53,683 nt of DNA, from positions 1 to 53,683 of IMG/VR virus record IMGVR_UViG_3300021168_000039; one strand, given 5' to 3'. A program made the position numbers and the translations under genes. The notes beneath the pieces were generated by a model, which was not told the origin of the DNA, did not search any database, and was given only the letters and a program-made list of their open reading frames with translations. The stretch is from a virus. Every line of letters begins with the position of its first letter. The stretch's first letter is position 1. Positions 1 through 7,881 of the stretch are shown in pieces.

Positions 1-112
1 TGGTCACTACTTGGAATGCGCCGATGTGTATGATTTCCAAGCTGTCGGCATTAGAGTGTGGTAATACTTCCGCAATCCTTACAACGTTTGCTTGGTGATT
101 GGCCTTTTTCAT
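1..112 (-). CDS. RNA ligase, DRB0094-like family (N-terminal 37 codons only)
   Basis: The reading frame opens with ATG at 112 and runs off the left edge, so only the first 37 residues are visible. They include the segment VVRIAEVLPHSNADSLEI followed by a Gly-Ala-Phe-Gln-Val-Val stretch, the N-terminal signature I associate with DRB0094-type RNA ligases (OB-like domain before the nucleotidyltransferase domain). Such enzymes seal RNA breaks using ATP. The catalytic lysine lies outside the window. The start overlaps the stop of the upstream HNH gene as ATGA, so it belongs to the same minus-strand operon. Family assignment is by recognition of a short segment. Confidence 0.6.
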   Translation of the reverse strand, partial: MKKANHQANVVRIAEVLPHSNADSLEIIHIGAFQVVT

Positions 113-474
113 ATTCCTCGTTTCTTTATTTCTTGTAGTAGCTCTGCATCAGAGTAGTTTCCCAAGCAACGAACGGGTCTTCGATTTCTAGCTTGTTCTT
201 CCCATGTTGCCCATCTTATGTTTCCAGGCACGTAATGACCATTGTTATTTCTACGATCCAAAGAGTGCCGTTTTGAAGGGCGTTCTCCTAGGTTTTCCAT
301 AACGTAGTGCACAAACCGACGTACGTCTCTTTCCCAAGGTTTGTGCATTTTAATGCCGCGCCCACCGTAGTCTTTATAAACAAGGCTTTTTGGGTTAGTG
401 CACTTTTGCTTTACGGACATCCATACACGGTAGAGTGGATGGAAAGCAAGTCCGTGCTTTATAGGCCAAGGCAT
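109..474 (-). CDS. HNH-type homing endonuclease-like protein
   Basis: 121 residues. The pattern W-x-x-M-x-x-K-C-x-N-P, then YGGRGI, then LDRRNNNGHYVPGNIRWAT and EQARN, is the compact phage HNH-like nuclease layout with the LDR-x-(N/D)-N-x-G-x-Y-x-P-x-N core. A GGAGGAG ribosome site precedes the ATG at 474, and the stop overlaps the RNA ligase start (ATGA). A relative of the same family is at 27198-27524. Probably a free-standing mobile endonuclease. Target unknown. Confidence 0.75.
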   Translation of the reverse strand: MPWPIKHGLAFHPLYRVWMSVKQKCTNPKSLVYKDYGGRGIKMHKPWERDVRRFVHYVMENLGERPSKRHSLDRRNNNGHYVPGNIRWATWEEQARNRRPVRCLGNYSDAELLQEIKKRGI

Positions 475-852
475 CTACTCCTCCCAAGTGAGTTCAACAA
501 CAGCGATGCGTTCCTTAGCAGTCTCTTGCTGTTTATCGGCTATAGCTTTGCTGGGGTGGATGACAGCTCCACCTGGGAGTAATTTTAGCGCAGGCCACGT
601 AGTGATGTTCTCTCGGTAGATGTTTACCCACCCAGTCTTCTTGGTAGAAGCCATGAAGAGATCTAAATTTTTGTTGGTTAAATACATACCGGCGTCATTG
701 AATTTCCTCAGATAACCCTCAAGGACGCCACGAAGTTTGAAAGAAGTGGAGTTACGCAAGGTAGAGAAGTAAGTGACATCTGTGACTTCTCTTCCATCTC
801 GGGTGACCACAGGCTTGCCTGCGAGTGCTTCTTGCAGATTGAACGGTTTCAT
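475..852 (-). CDS. Uncharacterised phage protein, tandem paralogue A
   Basis: 125 residues. The ATG at 852 (MKPFNLQEALAG) is preferred over a start four codons upstream because GGAGGAATA precedes it directly and it overlaps the TAA of the neighbour (TAATG). It shares with the next gene the N-terminus MKPFNLQEALAGK followed by V-x-TRDG, the internal DLFM and WVN(I/L)YR, and a C-terminal V-E-x-x-WEE. I recognise the MKPFNL...TRDG...WVN(I/L)Y layout as a common small phage protein of unknown role. Paralogue B sits immediately upstream. Confidence 0.75.
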   Translation of the reverse strand: MKPFNLQEALAGKPVVTRDGREVTDVTYFSTLRNSTSFKLRGVLEGYLRKFNDAGMYLTNKNLDLFMASTKKTGWVNIYRENITTWPALKLLPGGAVIHPSKAIADKQQETAKERIAVVELTWEE

Positions 853-1233
853 TATTCCTCCCACTCTACTTGTAATGTTCCGACACGATTTTCGCCGCCT
901 GAGCGACGTGCTTCCTCTTCAGTATCGAAGGTTGAGATACCAACCGCTACGTCGGCATTAGAAGTTTGCAGGTATTTCGACTTCCGGTAGAGGTTGACCC
1001 ACTTCGTGACTTTGGGAGCACCCATGAAGAGATCCTTGCCACTGCTTAGTGGTGATGTACCGAAAAAACGCCTTCCTGCTGCTGTGTACGTATCAACTTC
1101 TTTACCTTCAGAATAAGCCAGAACAGGGTATGACTCAGCGTCTGGAAAGAAAGCTACCTGCTTTATTGCTTTACCATCTCTGGTAATCACGGACTTGCCT
1201 GCGAGTGCTTCTTGCAGATTGAACGGTTTCATT
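814..1233. repeat. 40-bp exact direct repeat marking a tandem gene duplication
   Basis: Positions 814-853 and 1194-1233 are identical over 40 bp. They cover the first 13 codons of the two adjacent paralogues, while the rest of the genes has diverged at the DNA level. This indicates duplication with later exchange or strong constraint on the 5' end. Confidence 0.9.
852..1232 (-). CDS. Uncharacterised phage protein, tandem paralogue B
   Basis: 126 residues, paralogous to the protein encoded at 475-852: same N-terminus, then TRDG, DLFMG, WVNLYR and a C-terminal VEWEE. A TAAGGAG ribosome site lies eight bases ahead of the ATG at 1232. It differs in the middle, where it has SYPVLAYSEGKEVDTYTAAG and a DTEEEARR segment typical of longer family members. 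No catalytic motif is visible. Function unknown. Confidence 0.75.
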   Translation of the reverse strand: MKPFNLQEALAGKSVITRDGKAIKQVAFFPDAESYPVLAYSEGKEVDTYTAAGRRFFGTSPLSSGKDLFMGAPKVTKWVNLYRKSKYLQTSNADVAVGISTFDTEEEARRSGGENRVGTLQVEWEE

Positions 1234-1242
1234 GTTTTCTCC

Positions 1243-1464
1243 TTAGGCTGTTATCAGTTTTTGTGAGTCTTTCTTTTCATACCGCCACTCGTTGTTTCGG
1301 ATGTACTCTTGACACTCCTGCGCTGTACCGATGAAGACACAACCTACGTCTCTGACCTTGACGCAACTGCGGCTCCTGTCTTTCAGTCCCTTAGCGCTGC
1401 TGGTTGGTAGGTATTCACCCCACATAGGTTGCTGCTCCTCAATTACCTCTTCGACAAATGGCAT
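1243..1464 (-). CDS. Small hypothetical protein
   Basis: 73 residues, no recognised domain. GGAGG lies only three bases before the ATG at 1464, which is tight but shared by a few other genes here. It sits between the primase-helicase and the paralogue pair in one minus-strand operon. Acidic N-terminus (EEVIEEQQP), mixed C-terminus with one AQECQEYI segment. Confidence 0.6.
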   Translation of the reverse strand: MPFVEEVIEEQQPMWGEYLPTSSAKGLKDRSRSCVKVRDVGCVFIGTAQECQEYIRNNEWRYEKKDSQKLITA

Positions 1465-1472
1465 ATGCCTCC

Positions 1473-3521
1473 TTAGATTGTGATGTCTGACTCTGTTGCA
1501 ACGACGGCTACGGCTTGGTTTTCCTCTGGTACGACATGCAGAACACCTCCACCTTCCATGGGGATGTTATTGGCTACCAGCTTGTTGTAGTCTCGGTTCG
1601 CATTCATCTGTGCCTTTTGGCTTTCAGGCAGTGAACGCACCTGGGATCGGGCTCCATCATAGAAGAGCTTAGTAGAGCCTCCAGCTGAATAGCGAGAGAG
1701 CCCCACGGTGACCTTCATGACAGGCTCGAAGGATTCATTGCTTTCTTCGAAGCCTTGTTGTTGGGTCTCCCATTCAGACTTCTTCATCTCTCCTACTACA
1801 CTGCGCCACAACGTTATCATGCCATCGCAGTCCTTAGCAATCTGTGAGCTTCCGTCTACGTCGTTGGTGCTGATGGTTGCCCCGGGCATTATTCGTTTGG
1901 GCTGAAGGATGCGAATAAGTTTGATACGGTAGTCCTTGGCAAGTTTTGCGAAGTTTTTGGAGATTTGAGAAAGCTGCACTGTACGGTGGCCTTGGTTTTT
2001 GAGTGTATCATCGCACAATCTTTGCAGATTATCAAACATGACCCATTTGACACCGTAACGACGAATGCAGTCTCGGACAAGTTTGTAAACATCTTCTGGC
2101 TCCTTCACAAGCTGAGGGTATGCGAAGTACAGGTCTGCGCCACGACTCTGTTGAATCGAGCGTGCCTTTACTACGCACCCCTTCAGCTCAGCTAACTTAA
2201 GCTTCGATTCCTCTGTCCCAGGTTCAGTCAGAGTGTCTTCGAAGCCAGTCACGAGGGCAACCCACTTGCGTGCCAGTCTAGCCTGAGTCATCTCAAGGCA
2301 CACAAGCAGGCCGTCCTCACCGTATGCGGCGACCATGTGGTCAAGTATGTTGAGGCCGAAGGTCGTCTTCCCTACCTTCTCCGGCGCAACGATATCGAGC
2401 ACATCACCGTCTTCCATTCCGATCAGCTTGTTGAGTTCCGGCCATTGGAATACGTACTTAGGGGCCAGATCAACCTTGCCATTCAATTCGTCTTCGAGCT
2501 GCGTCAAGGCATCCACTGAAGAGGTCACACCAGTCACATCGAACAGGACTGCGGACTCCTTCAGTTTGTTGAACACCTCTAAGGTTCCCCCACCGTAGCG
2601 GAACCACTCATTGATGTCCTTGCCGTCTCGGGTTACGCCTTCTAGCGTTACGCTGAATGGCGGAAGCACCAGCTTCAGGCACTTGTCTATGCCGATGCGT
2701 GATGCGATTTCCTGCGCGGCCTTCTTGCCTACTTTGTCGTTGTCGTAGAGGATGTAGATCTTCTTAGGTGCGATCTTGTCCAGAGTGTCGATCCATGCGG
2801 CCTTCTTAACATTGGCCCCAGGTACGCCCACAACATTCTCTACACCATTAGACATCATACTTATGGCGTCTGCTTCGCCCTCTACGAAGATGACTTCGTT
2901 GAGTCCTTCTTGGAGAATTTCTCCATTATAGAGAGGAGCTTCCCAGCCAGAAGGTGTGACAAAGTCTTTTGGTTTCGGAGGAAGCGTTCTGAATTTTGCG
3001 AAGACAACATTTCCGCCAACGAGATAGGGTATGACCAGGGCTTTCGATTCCCCCGCTTCACGGAACCAGACTTTCTCTTTGAGTCCAAGCTTTTGTTTTT
3101 CAATGATCTCCTTTGAGAAGCCTCTGACGTTCAACAAATAATCCATAGCTTCCGCGTCACCTAGTAGGGTTGCATGGCACAGCTCAACATCAGGCAGAGT
3201 GTCCGGCTTGCTGTCCCCACTCCCGGCCCACTCCTTGCGCGAGTCCACACCGGCTATGCGTACGCCTACATGTTCGGCCAGCGTACGGAGGTTCCCAGTC
3301 TTAGCGCAGGAACCGTGGTGACAGAACCAAAGGCCATCTCTACTGGTCTCTCTTGGGTCTCCGACTGCCATATAGAGCTTGAAGTCTTTTTTGTTGCAGA
3401 AAGGGCACGTCTCTATTTGAATTTGTCCACCGCTGCCATCGCCCTGCCAGTTCCAGCCTTGCTCGATTATGAATTTCAGAGCGTTGCTGGTTCGCAGGTT
3501 CTCGGGAATTGCTTTCGACAT
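1473..3521 (-). CDS. Primase-helicase (TOPRIM primase + RecA-fold replicative helicase)
   Basis: 682 residues. The ATG at 3521 is chosen because GGGTAACC precedes it and an upstream in-frame start would overlap the neighbour. Layout: zinc ribbon (C39, C42, C67, C72); TOPRIM with EGEAD at 204-208 and the YDND acidic pair near D250/D252; helicase with Walker A APEKVGKTT at 369-377 and Walker B WVMFDN near D487. The arrangement resembles T7 gp4: primer synthesis coupled to 5'-3' unwinding at the fork. The first Walker A glycine is replaced by alanine. DNA polymerase I is encoded at 36057-38528. Confidence 0.9.
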   Translation of the reverse strand: MSKAIPENLRTSNALKFIIEQGWNWQGDGSGGQIQIETCPFCNKKDFKLYMAVGDPRETSRDGLWFCHHGSCAKTGNLRTLAEHVGVRIAGVDSRKEWAGSGDSKPDTLPDVELCHATLLGDAEAMDYLLNVRGFSKEIIEKQKLGLKEKVWFREAGESKALVIPYLVGGNVVFAKFRTLPPKPKDFVTPSGWEAPLYNGEILQEGLNEVIFVEGEADAISMMSNGVENVVGVPGANVKKAAWIDTLDKIAPKKIYILYDNDKVGKKAAQEIASRIGIDKCLKLVLPPFSVTLEGVTRDGKDINEWFRYGGGTLEVFNKLKESAVLFDVTGVTSSVDALTQLEDELNGKVDLAPKYVFQWPELNKLIGMEDGDVLDIVAPEKVGKTTFGLNILDHMVAAYGEDGLLVCLEMTQARLARKWVALVTGFEDTLTEPGTEESKLKLAELKGCVVKARSIQQSRGADLYFAYPQLVKEPEDVYKLVRDCIRRYGVKWVMFDNLQRLCDDTLKNQGHRTVQLSQISKNFAKLAKDYRIKLIRILQPKRIMPGATISTNDVDGSSQIAKDCDGMITLWRSVVGEMKKSEWETQQQGFEESNESFEPVMKVTVGLSRYSAGGSTKLFYDGARSQVRSLPESQKAQMNANRDYNKLVANNIPMEGGGVLHVVPEENQAVAVVATESDITI

Positions 3522-3532
3522 GGTTACCCTTT

Positions 3533-3775
3533 CTATAAGTAAGCTACCCACCCCTCAGAGGGATCGTAATGTTCTGGCAAGAAGTCGTCTTCATACTCAA
3601 CATCCGGTTGAAACCATCCCAATTCTATCAACCATTTTACCGCTGCTTCTGGCAGCTCAGTGTCTGTAGCGTAAGCATAGAAGGTATCATGTTCAGCTCC
3701 GTTATGGAACCCGTCTTGGTCGTTGTAGAATGGAAGAAGGACTTGTAAACCTTCAATGATGGCTTTTGTTTTCAT
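3533..3775 (-). CDS. Hypothetical acidic protein
   Basis: 80 residues, upstream of the primase-helicase with an 11-base gap. TAAGGAG precedes the ATG at 3775. Acidic and aromatic-rich (YNDQDGFHNGAEHD, a C-terminal EYEDDFLPEHYDPSEGW). No known domain recognised. Confidence 0.65.
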   Translation of the reverse strand: MKTKAIIEGLQVLLPFYNDQDGFHNGAEHDTFYAYATDTELPEAAVKWLIELGWFQPDVEYEDDFLPEHYDPSEGWVAYL

Positions 3776-3784
3776 GGTTTCTCC

Positions 3785-4099
3785 TTAGTGAACCGTAGTG
3801 CTCGTAGTAGCTTGGAACATCGCTCGTCCCATTGCCGAAATTTCAAAGACTCTCCACATACGTCCTGTGTTCGCGCCCATTTGATCTATGCGCTCCTGAT
3901 GGTCAGCTGTGATGTTCTTCAGGAACCCTAGGGAAGCTAAGCGATCCGCGTCGTCCGCAGCTTGTCGCATATCAATAGCGCTTTGCAGTGGGTCAGACGG
4001 CTTGGGGGAGGTCTGAGAGAACACGGACATCTCCGGGTCAAAACAGACCAGCTTCATCAGTGCTACTTGGCTTTCGGTGATGCTAGGAATGTCGCTCAT
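3785..4099 (-). CDS. Hypothetical protein
   Basis: 104 residues. Its ATG at 4099 overlaps the stop of the upstream gene as ATGA, indicating translational coupling. Predicted mostly helical, with a central QSAIDMRQAADDADRLASLG segment and no catalytic motif. Unknown function. Confidence 0.65.
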   Translation of the reverse strand: MSDIPSITESQVALMKLVCFDPEMSVFSQTSPKPSDPLQSAIDMRQAADDADRLASLGFLKNITADHQERIDQMGANTGRMWRVFEISAMGRAMFQATTSTTVH

Positions 4100-4866
4100 A
4101 AGTATGCTCCATCTTCTTCTGTCGCTTGCTTTTTGATCCAGGTGTCTTCGTTATTTGGTTTTACGTAGTCTCCCGGCCCTAGCATAAGGTGATCAGGAGG
4201 CGTCTCAAGCAGCTTCTGCGCAGGTTTCTCCATGAACAGCGTAGGATGCTCGTCATCGTTAATCAGTCTGATGTAGCTCAGCATCTCACGCACGGGGTCT
4301 GACCCTAGCAGAACTTGGAGAAGAATACGTTTTTCGTTATCACGATGCCATCCTCCCTTAGAAATTATAGGCTCTGCCAAGGTTACCGTGATGTGCTTCT
4401 TTTCAAACACGTTGCTTTTCGAGGGATGGATCTCTTCACCGATGACTGGGTTGTCTGCGAAGTGCAGCTTGTAGCGCTTAAGGTTTCCTAAGTATACTTG
4501 GTAGGACGCCTCGTCGTCAATGTCGATCTGCAGCTGATTGTCCTGGGGCAGAACCACTTCGAGTCCTAGCCTCTCTGCGTCTTTGTATGCTTGGCTGCTG
4601 GCTATGGTTTCAAAGTCGTATTCAGCGTCCGTCATAGGGATGCTCTGTTTAATTTCCATGGGCTCTTCTTCTGCTTCTGTGACAAGGTCAAATGCTTCTG
4701 TGACAAGGTCAAAGCATGGTTCACATAGGCCGGTGATCGGGTACTCTGCGCGGCCTGCCATGCTGTAGAAGGTTGGCGGCAGTTTGCATCTTACGCATAT
4801 ACCGTTGAGTAGAGCTTCCTGCTTGGTCATGCCGTACATATTACGTGCTAGTGCTGGGAATTCCAA
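4096..4866 (-). CDS. Uncharacterised phage protein with CxxC zinc knuckle
   Basis: 256 residues from a TTG start at 4866, chosen because GGAGG lies five bases upstream; the first ATG (codon 10) has no such site. The N-terminus has CVRC and CEPC, a likely zinc ribbon. The C-terminal two thirds contain QLQIDIDDEASY, a KHITVTLAEPI strand and RILLQVLLGSDPVREM, a pattern I have seen in other phage proteins of unknown role. Residues about 53-66 are an exact tandem duplication FDLVTEA-FDLVTEA. Confidence 0.65.
   Translation of the reverse strand: MEFPALARNMYGMTKQEALLNGICVRCKLPPTFYSMAGRAEYPITGLCEPCFDLVTEAFDLVTEAEEEPMEIKQSIPMTDAEYDFETIASSQAYKDAERLGLEVVLPQDNQLQIDIDDEASYQVYLGNLKRYKLHFADNPVIGEEIHPSKSNVFEKKHITVTLAEPIISKGGWHRDNEKRILLQVLLGSDPVREMLSYIRLINDDEHPTLFMEKPAQKLLETPPDHLMLGPGDYVKPNNEDTWIKKQATEEDGAYL
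4672..4713. repeat. Perfect 21-bp tandem duplication inside a gene
   Basis: Two adjacent identical 21-bp units (4672-4692 and 4693-4713) encode a seven-residue repeat on the minus strand. Being in frame, it lengthens the protein without breaking it. It is a recent slippage event. Confidence 0.95.
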
Positions 4867-5428
4867 GGCGTCCTCCTTCGAATCTTTCTTTCATTGTTCC
4901 GTCTTCTACTCCGTATGCACGGCCATCAGCTTTGCAGGCCCGTACTTCAGCGTCGAAACGCTTCTCCTCAGACTTCATGAAGTCTTCCCATTCAGTCTTC
5001 AGCTTAACGTCTATTTCCTTCATGTACCATGCTTGCTTAGCTGAGACCCAGCCATGATCTTTCTGGCCTAGCACGAGCAGATTGTCCCAGTTGAAATTGC
5101 GTCTGTCCCCATCTTTGTGGTGGACTTCCTCGGAGCGTTCCAGCTCTCGGCCGATAAGAGCTGCTGCTACGATGCGATGAATGTACTTGTGTCGTAGAGG
5201 CCCTGAGGTGCATCTAGGATACCCCTTAGTAGTTTTGCAGGTGGTACCTGTGCCTTCGTCTAACAGGTCCCGCAGAATTCCCATAGCCTCAGCTAGTCCT
5301 TCACCAGAACCTTCTGGCATCCAATCGAGTCCGTGATGTCTATAGCAACCACAGTGACACACCAGTTGACGATGAATGTCGTCTAGGGCCTTACGCAAAC
5401 GCTTGTCTGTAGTCCAAAAGTCTGTCAT
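4841..5428 (-). CDS. HNH endonuclease
   Basis: 195 residues. The ATG at 5428 (MTDFWTTDKR) overlaps the upstream stop as ATGA, so longer in-frame starts are rejected. The HNH_3-like core is HRIVAAALIGRELERSEEVH, then HKDGDRRNFNWDNLLVLGQ, carrying the His-His, Asp and Asn residues expected for metal-dependent DNA nicking. The N-terminal QLVCHCGCYRHHG segment is Cys/His-rich. It overlaps the next gene by 26 bases. Possibly a mobile free-standing endonuclease. Confidence 0.8.
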   Translation of the reverse strand: MTDFWTTDKRLRKALDDIHRQLVCHCGCYRHHGLDWMPEGSGEGLAEAMGILRDLLDEGTGTTCKTTKGYPRCTSGPLRHKYIHRIVAAALIGRELERSEEVHHKDGDRRNFNWDNLLVLGQKDHGWVSAKQAWYMKEIDVKLKTEWEDFMKSEEKRFDAEVRACKADGRAYGVEDGTMKERFEGGRLGIPSTST

Positions 5429-6012
5429 TGCGACAGGTCTCCTATGACGAAAATGTGAAAGCAATGTCGTTCTTCGATCACCAGGATTCTCCCTATCGCT
5501 CTGTAGTACAGCAGTTTTACTATCAGCCACTTGTACTCAGTCTTGCTCATCTTGCGGGAGAGATCCACAGTAGTGCCGCGTTCATGGCTACTTGCGTTCT
5601 CTCCGTACGCAGGGGCAGCATTGCGCATGTGCAAGCCGCGTTGCACTGTAGCGGGTCTAATTGCACTGTCTACCATCAGTGGCTGCTTGAATACTTCGTA
5701 GTACTCCTTGGACAGCTCGTACAGAAAAGCAGTTGTGGCAGGCAGTGCATATCTGCGTTCAATCGACAGCTTTGGTGCGACTACGTACACTGTGCACTCA
5801 TGAATGGCAGAAAGGTGCCGGTTAATCACATCTGTGTCCACTTGGGCCTGAGTAAAATACCTGTAGGCCCCCATGGAATTCGCAACTTCATTTTCCAAAT
5901 GCACTGAATCGTGTGTCGCCGGAAAATTTTTGTGCCCTCGCGGACGGACCCTGGCACTTGCTGTAATGCCAAGGAGGAAGGCTAAGCAAAGTACCAGAGT
6001 CCATTTCAACAT
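5425..6012 (-). CDS. DUF5715-like peptidase-type protein with signal peptide (endolysin candidate)
   Basis: 195 residues from the ATG at 6012 (TAGGAG upstream). Residues 1-19 (MLKWTLVLCLAFLLG...) are an export signal or anchor. The C-terminal half has DSAIRPATVQRGLH, then ASSHERGTTVDLSRKMS, GRILVIEE and CFHIFV: the His-Asp-His spacing of DUF5715 / D-Ala-D-Ala carboxypeptidase-like folds. I recall this family mainly from Acidobacteriota. In a phage it could cut peptidoglycan peptides during lysis. A secreted protein at 6276-7049 lies one gene away. Confidence 0.65.
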   Translation of the reverse strand: MLKWTLVLCLAFLLGITASARVRPRGHKNFPATHDSVHLENEVANSMGAYRYFTQAQVDTDVINRHLSAIHECTVYVVAPKLSIERRYALPATTAFLYELSKEYYEVFKQPLMVDSAIRPATVQRGLHMRNAAPAYGENASSHERGTTVDLSRKMSKTEYKWLIVKLLYYRAIGRILVIEERHCFHIFVIGDLSQ

Positions 6013-6022
6013 GTCAATTCTC

Positions 6023-6253
6023 CTATTCACCGACTGTGAGTGTGAGTACATCTCCCGCAGGCACAATTTCCACGACAGTATCTGGGGTCAGATAGCCACC
6101 GTCTTGCAGAGAAACTGCTCCGATTTGTGAAGCGTTGGCCATGTAAAGAAGGACAACGTAAAAACCACCACCCCATCTTACTATGGAACCGTTCTTAAGG
6201 TCTTTCACTTTACCATTAGGTTTTCTGGTAGTGCTCGGTGAAATTCTGTTCAT
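6023..6253 (-). CDS. Small hypothetical protein
   Basis: 76 residues with GGAG seven to eight bases before the ATG at 6253. A beta-rich core (DLKNGSIVRWGGGFYVVLLY, then DTVVEIVPAGDVLTL) suggests a small SH3-like barrel, which is inference only. It lies between two exported proteins in the possible lysis block. Confidence 0.65.
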   Translation of the reverse strand: MNRISPSTTRKPNGKVKDLKNGSIVRWGGGFYVVLLYMANASQIGAVSLQDGGYLTPDTVVEIVPAGDVLTLTVGE

Positions 6254-6275
6254 GTTATTTTTCTCCTTTGCAAAC

Positions 6276-7049
6276 CTACTGCACGACGTTCTGGCAGCTA
6301 GGTGTCATGTGTCTGTGACGTTGTACAGCCTTCTTTGTAACACTCGGTGTCACCGTTCGCTTACTTTCAAGAAAGTCACCGTTCGGCAACACAATGTTCA
6401 CGGTGACGGGAATAGGAGCAACTACCGGGGTGATAGGTTCAGCTACAGGAGTAAGTACCAGAGGAGGAAGACAGTCTTCCATGGTGATCCCTGCGGCCTT
6501 TGCTTCCTTGGTTGCCAACAGAATCTTACATGATGCAACCGTCTGTGGTCCTGAGAAGGATCGTGCCAGCTCTCTAGCGTTGCAGCCCTTGTCGATCTTA
6601 CCACCACCGAAGGATGCGCCGAAGGCCATGGTCTGAGCACTGCCACCGAAACCCTTGAAGCAAGGCACGGTAGGCATGATGGGAGGAGTAATAGCGGACG
6701 ACACGGGAATCTTGGGGGCTTCTACCGTGGTGTTATTCGAGTTGTTGCCGTTGCCATTAGCAGACGCTGTGCTGCTGGATGAAGATGTCGCGGTGTTGGT
6801 GTTCGTATTAGTGCTTGTTACGTTGACTGGGGGAGGAGTGGGCCGTATGTGTTTGGGAGGTTCGGGACGCTCGGGTCTTTCGGGACGTTCGGGCTCATGT
6901 GTCTTGCAATTGTCGTCCCCCTTGCCGTGGTCGTCTCCCTTGCCTTCGGTCGTGGCGTGGTCTCGTGCGTCGTTGCCCTTACAGTTATTAGCGAGCGCGG
7001 GTGTACAACATAGTGCCAGCGCAATCAGAAGCATATTAAGTGTTCTCAT
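6276..7049 (-). CDS. Secreted low-complexity phage protein
   Basis: 257 residues from the ATG at 7049 (MRTLNMLLIALALCC, a classical signal peptide cut near ALA-N). After it come a charged Gly-Lys-Asp stretch, ERPERPERPEPP repeats, a Ser/Thr/Asn linker and a conserved C-terminal half: GKIDKGCNARELARSF and ASCKILLATKEAKAAGITMEDCL with three cysteines. I recall this C-terminal motif in other phages as a secreted protein of unknown function. Its place by a peptidase-type lysin suggests a role at the envelope, possibly spanin-like. That is inference. Confidence 0.65.
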   Translation of the reverse strand: MRTLNMLLIALALCCTPALANNCKGNDARDHATTEGKGDDHGKGDDNCKTHEPERPERPERPEPPKHIRPTPPPVNVTSTNTNTNTATSSSSSTASANGNGNNSNNTTVEAPKIPVSSAITPPIMPTVPCFKGFGGSAQTMAFGASFGGGKIDKGCNARELARSFSGPQTVASCKILLATKEAKAAGITMEDCLPPLVLTPVAEPITPVVAPIPVTVNIVLPNGDFLESKRTVTPSVTKKAVQRHRHMTPSCQNVVQ

Positions 7050-7063
7050 TATTTTCTCTTTTC

Positions 7064-7261
7064 TTAAGGAGCGCGATAACCTGCTCCGTTCTCCCAAGTG
7101 TCGGCTATTTTCCTGAGCAGTACTGCCGCGCCTGCGTTTCTGATGTGGCCTTTGACGACCATCTTGGCAATCACTCGCTCGTTAACTCTGGCTTCTACAT
7201 TGTAGTCTGAGGTGCCGTCCTCTTTGGTCCCAGTTGTGTTATGTGCCAGAATAATTAGCAA
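7064..7261 (-). CDS. Small conserved phage protein
   Basis: 65 residues from a TTG at 7261, supported by AGGAGG five bases upstream. The pattern LAHNTTGT...GTSDYNVEARVN...KGHIRNAGAAVLLRKIAD is familiar from phage small proteins without known function. Its ribosome site lies inside the 3' end of the upstream HNH gene, so the two are probably coupled. Confidence 0.6.
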   Translation of the reverse strand: MLIILAHNTTGTKEDGTSDYNVEARVNERVIAKMVVKGHIRNAGAAVLLRKIADTWENGAGYRAP

Positions 7262-7553
7262 GATAGCCTCCTGTGAAGATCAAACGTCCGTCAGCCCCAC
7301 CACCAACCCCTATCGTGCAGTCAGGACCAACACCGATGAAGAGCTTGTAGTTGTGTACAGCATCATGACAATCGCTGCACAGAGTGACTAGGTTCCAGCT
7401 TTCGTCCGGCCCTAATTCACTTCTATAAATTACATGGTGCACATGAAGATTATTTCTCATACCACACCTGGGATTACGGCATCTCCATCCGTCACGTTCA
7501 AGGACGCTCATCCAGAGCGCACGGTACTCCTCAACTTCCAGACGTAGACTCAT
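7239..7553 (-). CDS. HNH endonuclease (McrA-type core)
   Basis: 104 residues from the ATG at 7553 (MSLRLEVEEYRALW). Classical HNH: CRNPRCG zinc pair, LHVHHVIYRSELGPDE, then WNLVTLCSDCHDAVH with the second CxxC. The N-terminal alpha segment YRALWMSVLERDGWRCR matches the fold. A GGAG site lies 10 bases upstream. It overlaps the genes on both sides slightly. Could be a homing nuclease or a packaging-associated HNH; with no terminase nearby the former is likelier. Confidence 0.8.
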   Translation of the reverse strand: MSLRLEVEEYRALWMSVLERDGWRCRNPRCGMRNNLHVHHVIYRSELGPDESWNLVTLCSDCHDAVHNYKLFIGVGPDCTIGVGGGADGRLIFTGGYLANYSGT

Positions 7554-7881
7554 CAGAGAGTTTCTCCAGTAATTCTTTGTTCTTTTCCACGGAGTCTTCA
7601 AAGTCCTTTTCTTCCTCTTTGAAAGGATCAGTACCCTCAAAGAACTCAGCAGTAAAAGAGCCTTCCACAGTGTCCATACCTTTTAGATAGTGCAGGACAT
7701 GCAAAAGTATACAAGCAGCAAGCACTTCTCTTGCTTCCACTTCTTGCATAGCGTTGTTCACGATAGCCCGGGCTTCTGCGCTTCCATCATAGAGACCCAG
7801 GGTATTAGTCTTCGGTAGGTACGATGAACGGGACGTGCGTTCTCGGAAGTGAGTCTTGTGCTGCTTCCTCGCTAGCCACAT
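7531..7881 (-). CDS. Hypothetical acidic helical protein (start uncertain)
   Basis: Up to 116 residues. Downstream of 7805 the frame is clear of the neighbouring gene and reads SAEARAIVNNAMQEVEAREV...LHVLHYLKGMD and an acidic C-terminus (EEEKDFEDSVEKNKELLEKL). The start is unresolved: the ATG at 7881 lies inside the upstream gene with a weak GGAG, the next ATG is at 7749, and a CTG at 7800 just follows the upstream stop. No domain recognised. Confidence 0.45.
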   Translation of the reverse strand: MWLARKQHKTHFRERTSRSSYLPKTNTLGLYDGSAEARAIVNNAMQEVEAREVLAACILLHVLHYLKGMDTVEGSFTAEFFEGTDPFKEEEKDFEDSVEKNKELLEKLSDESTSGS

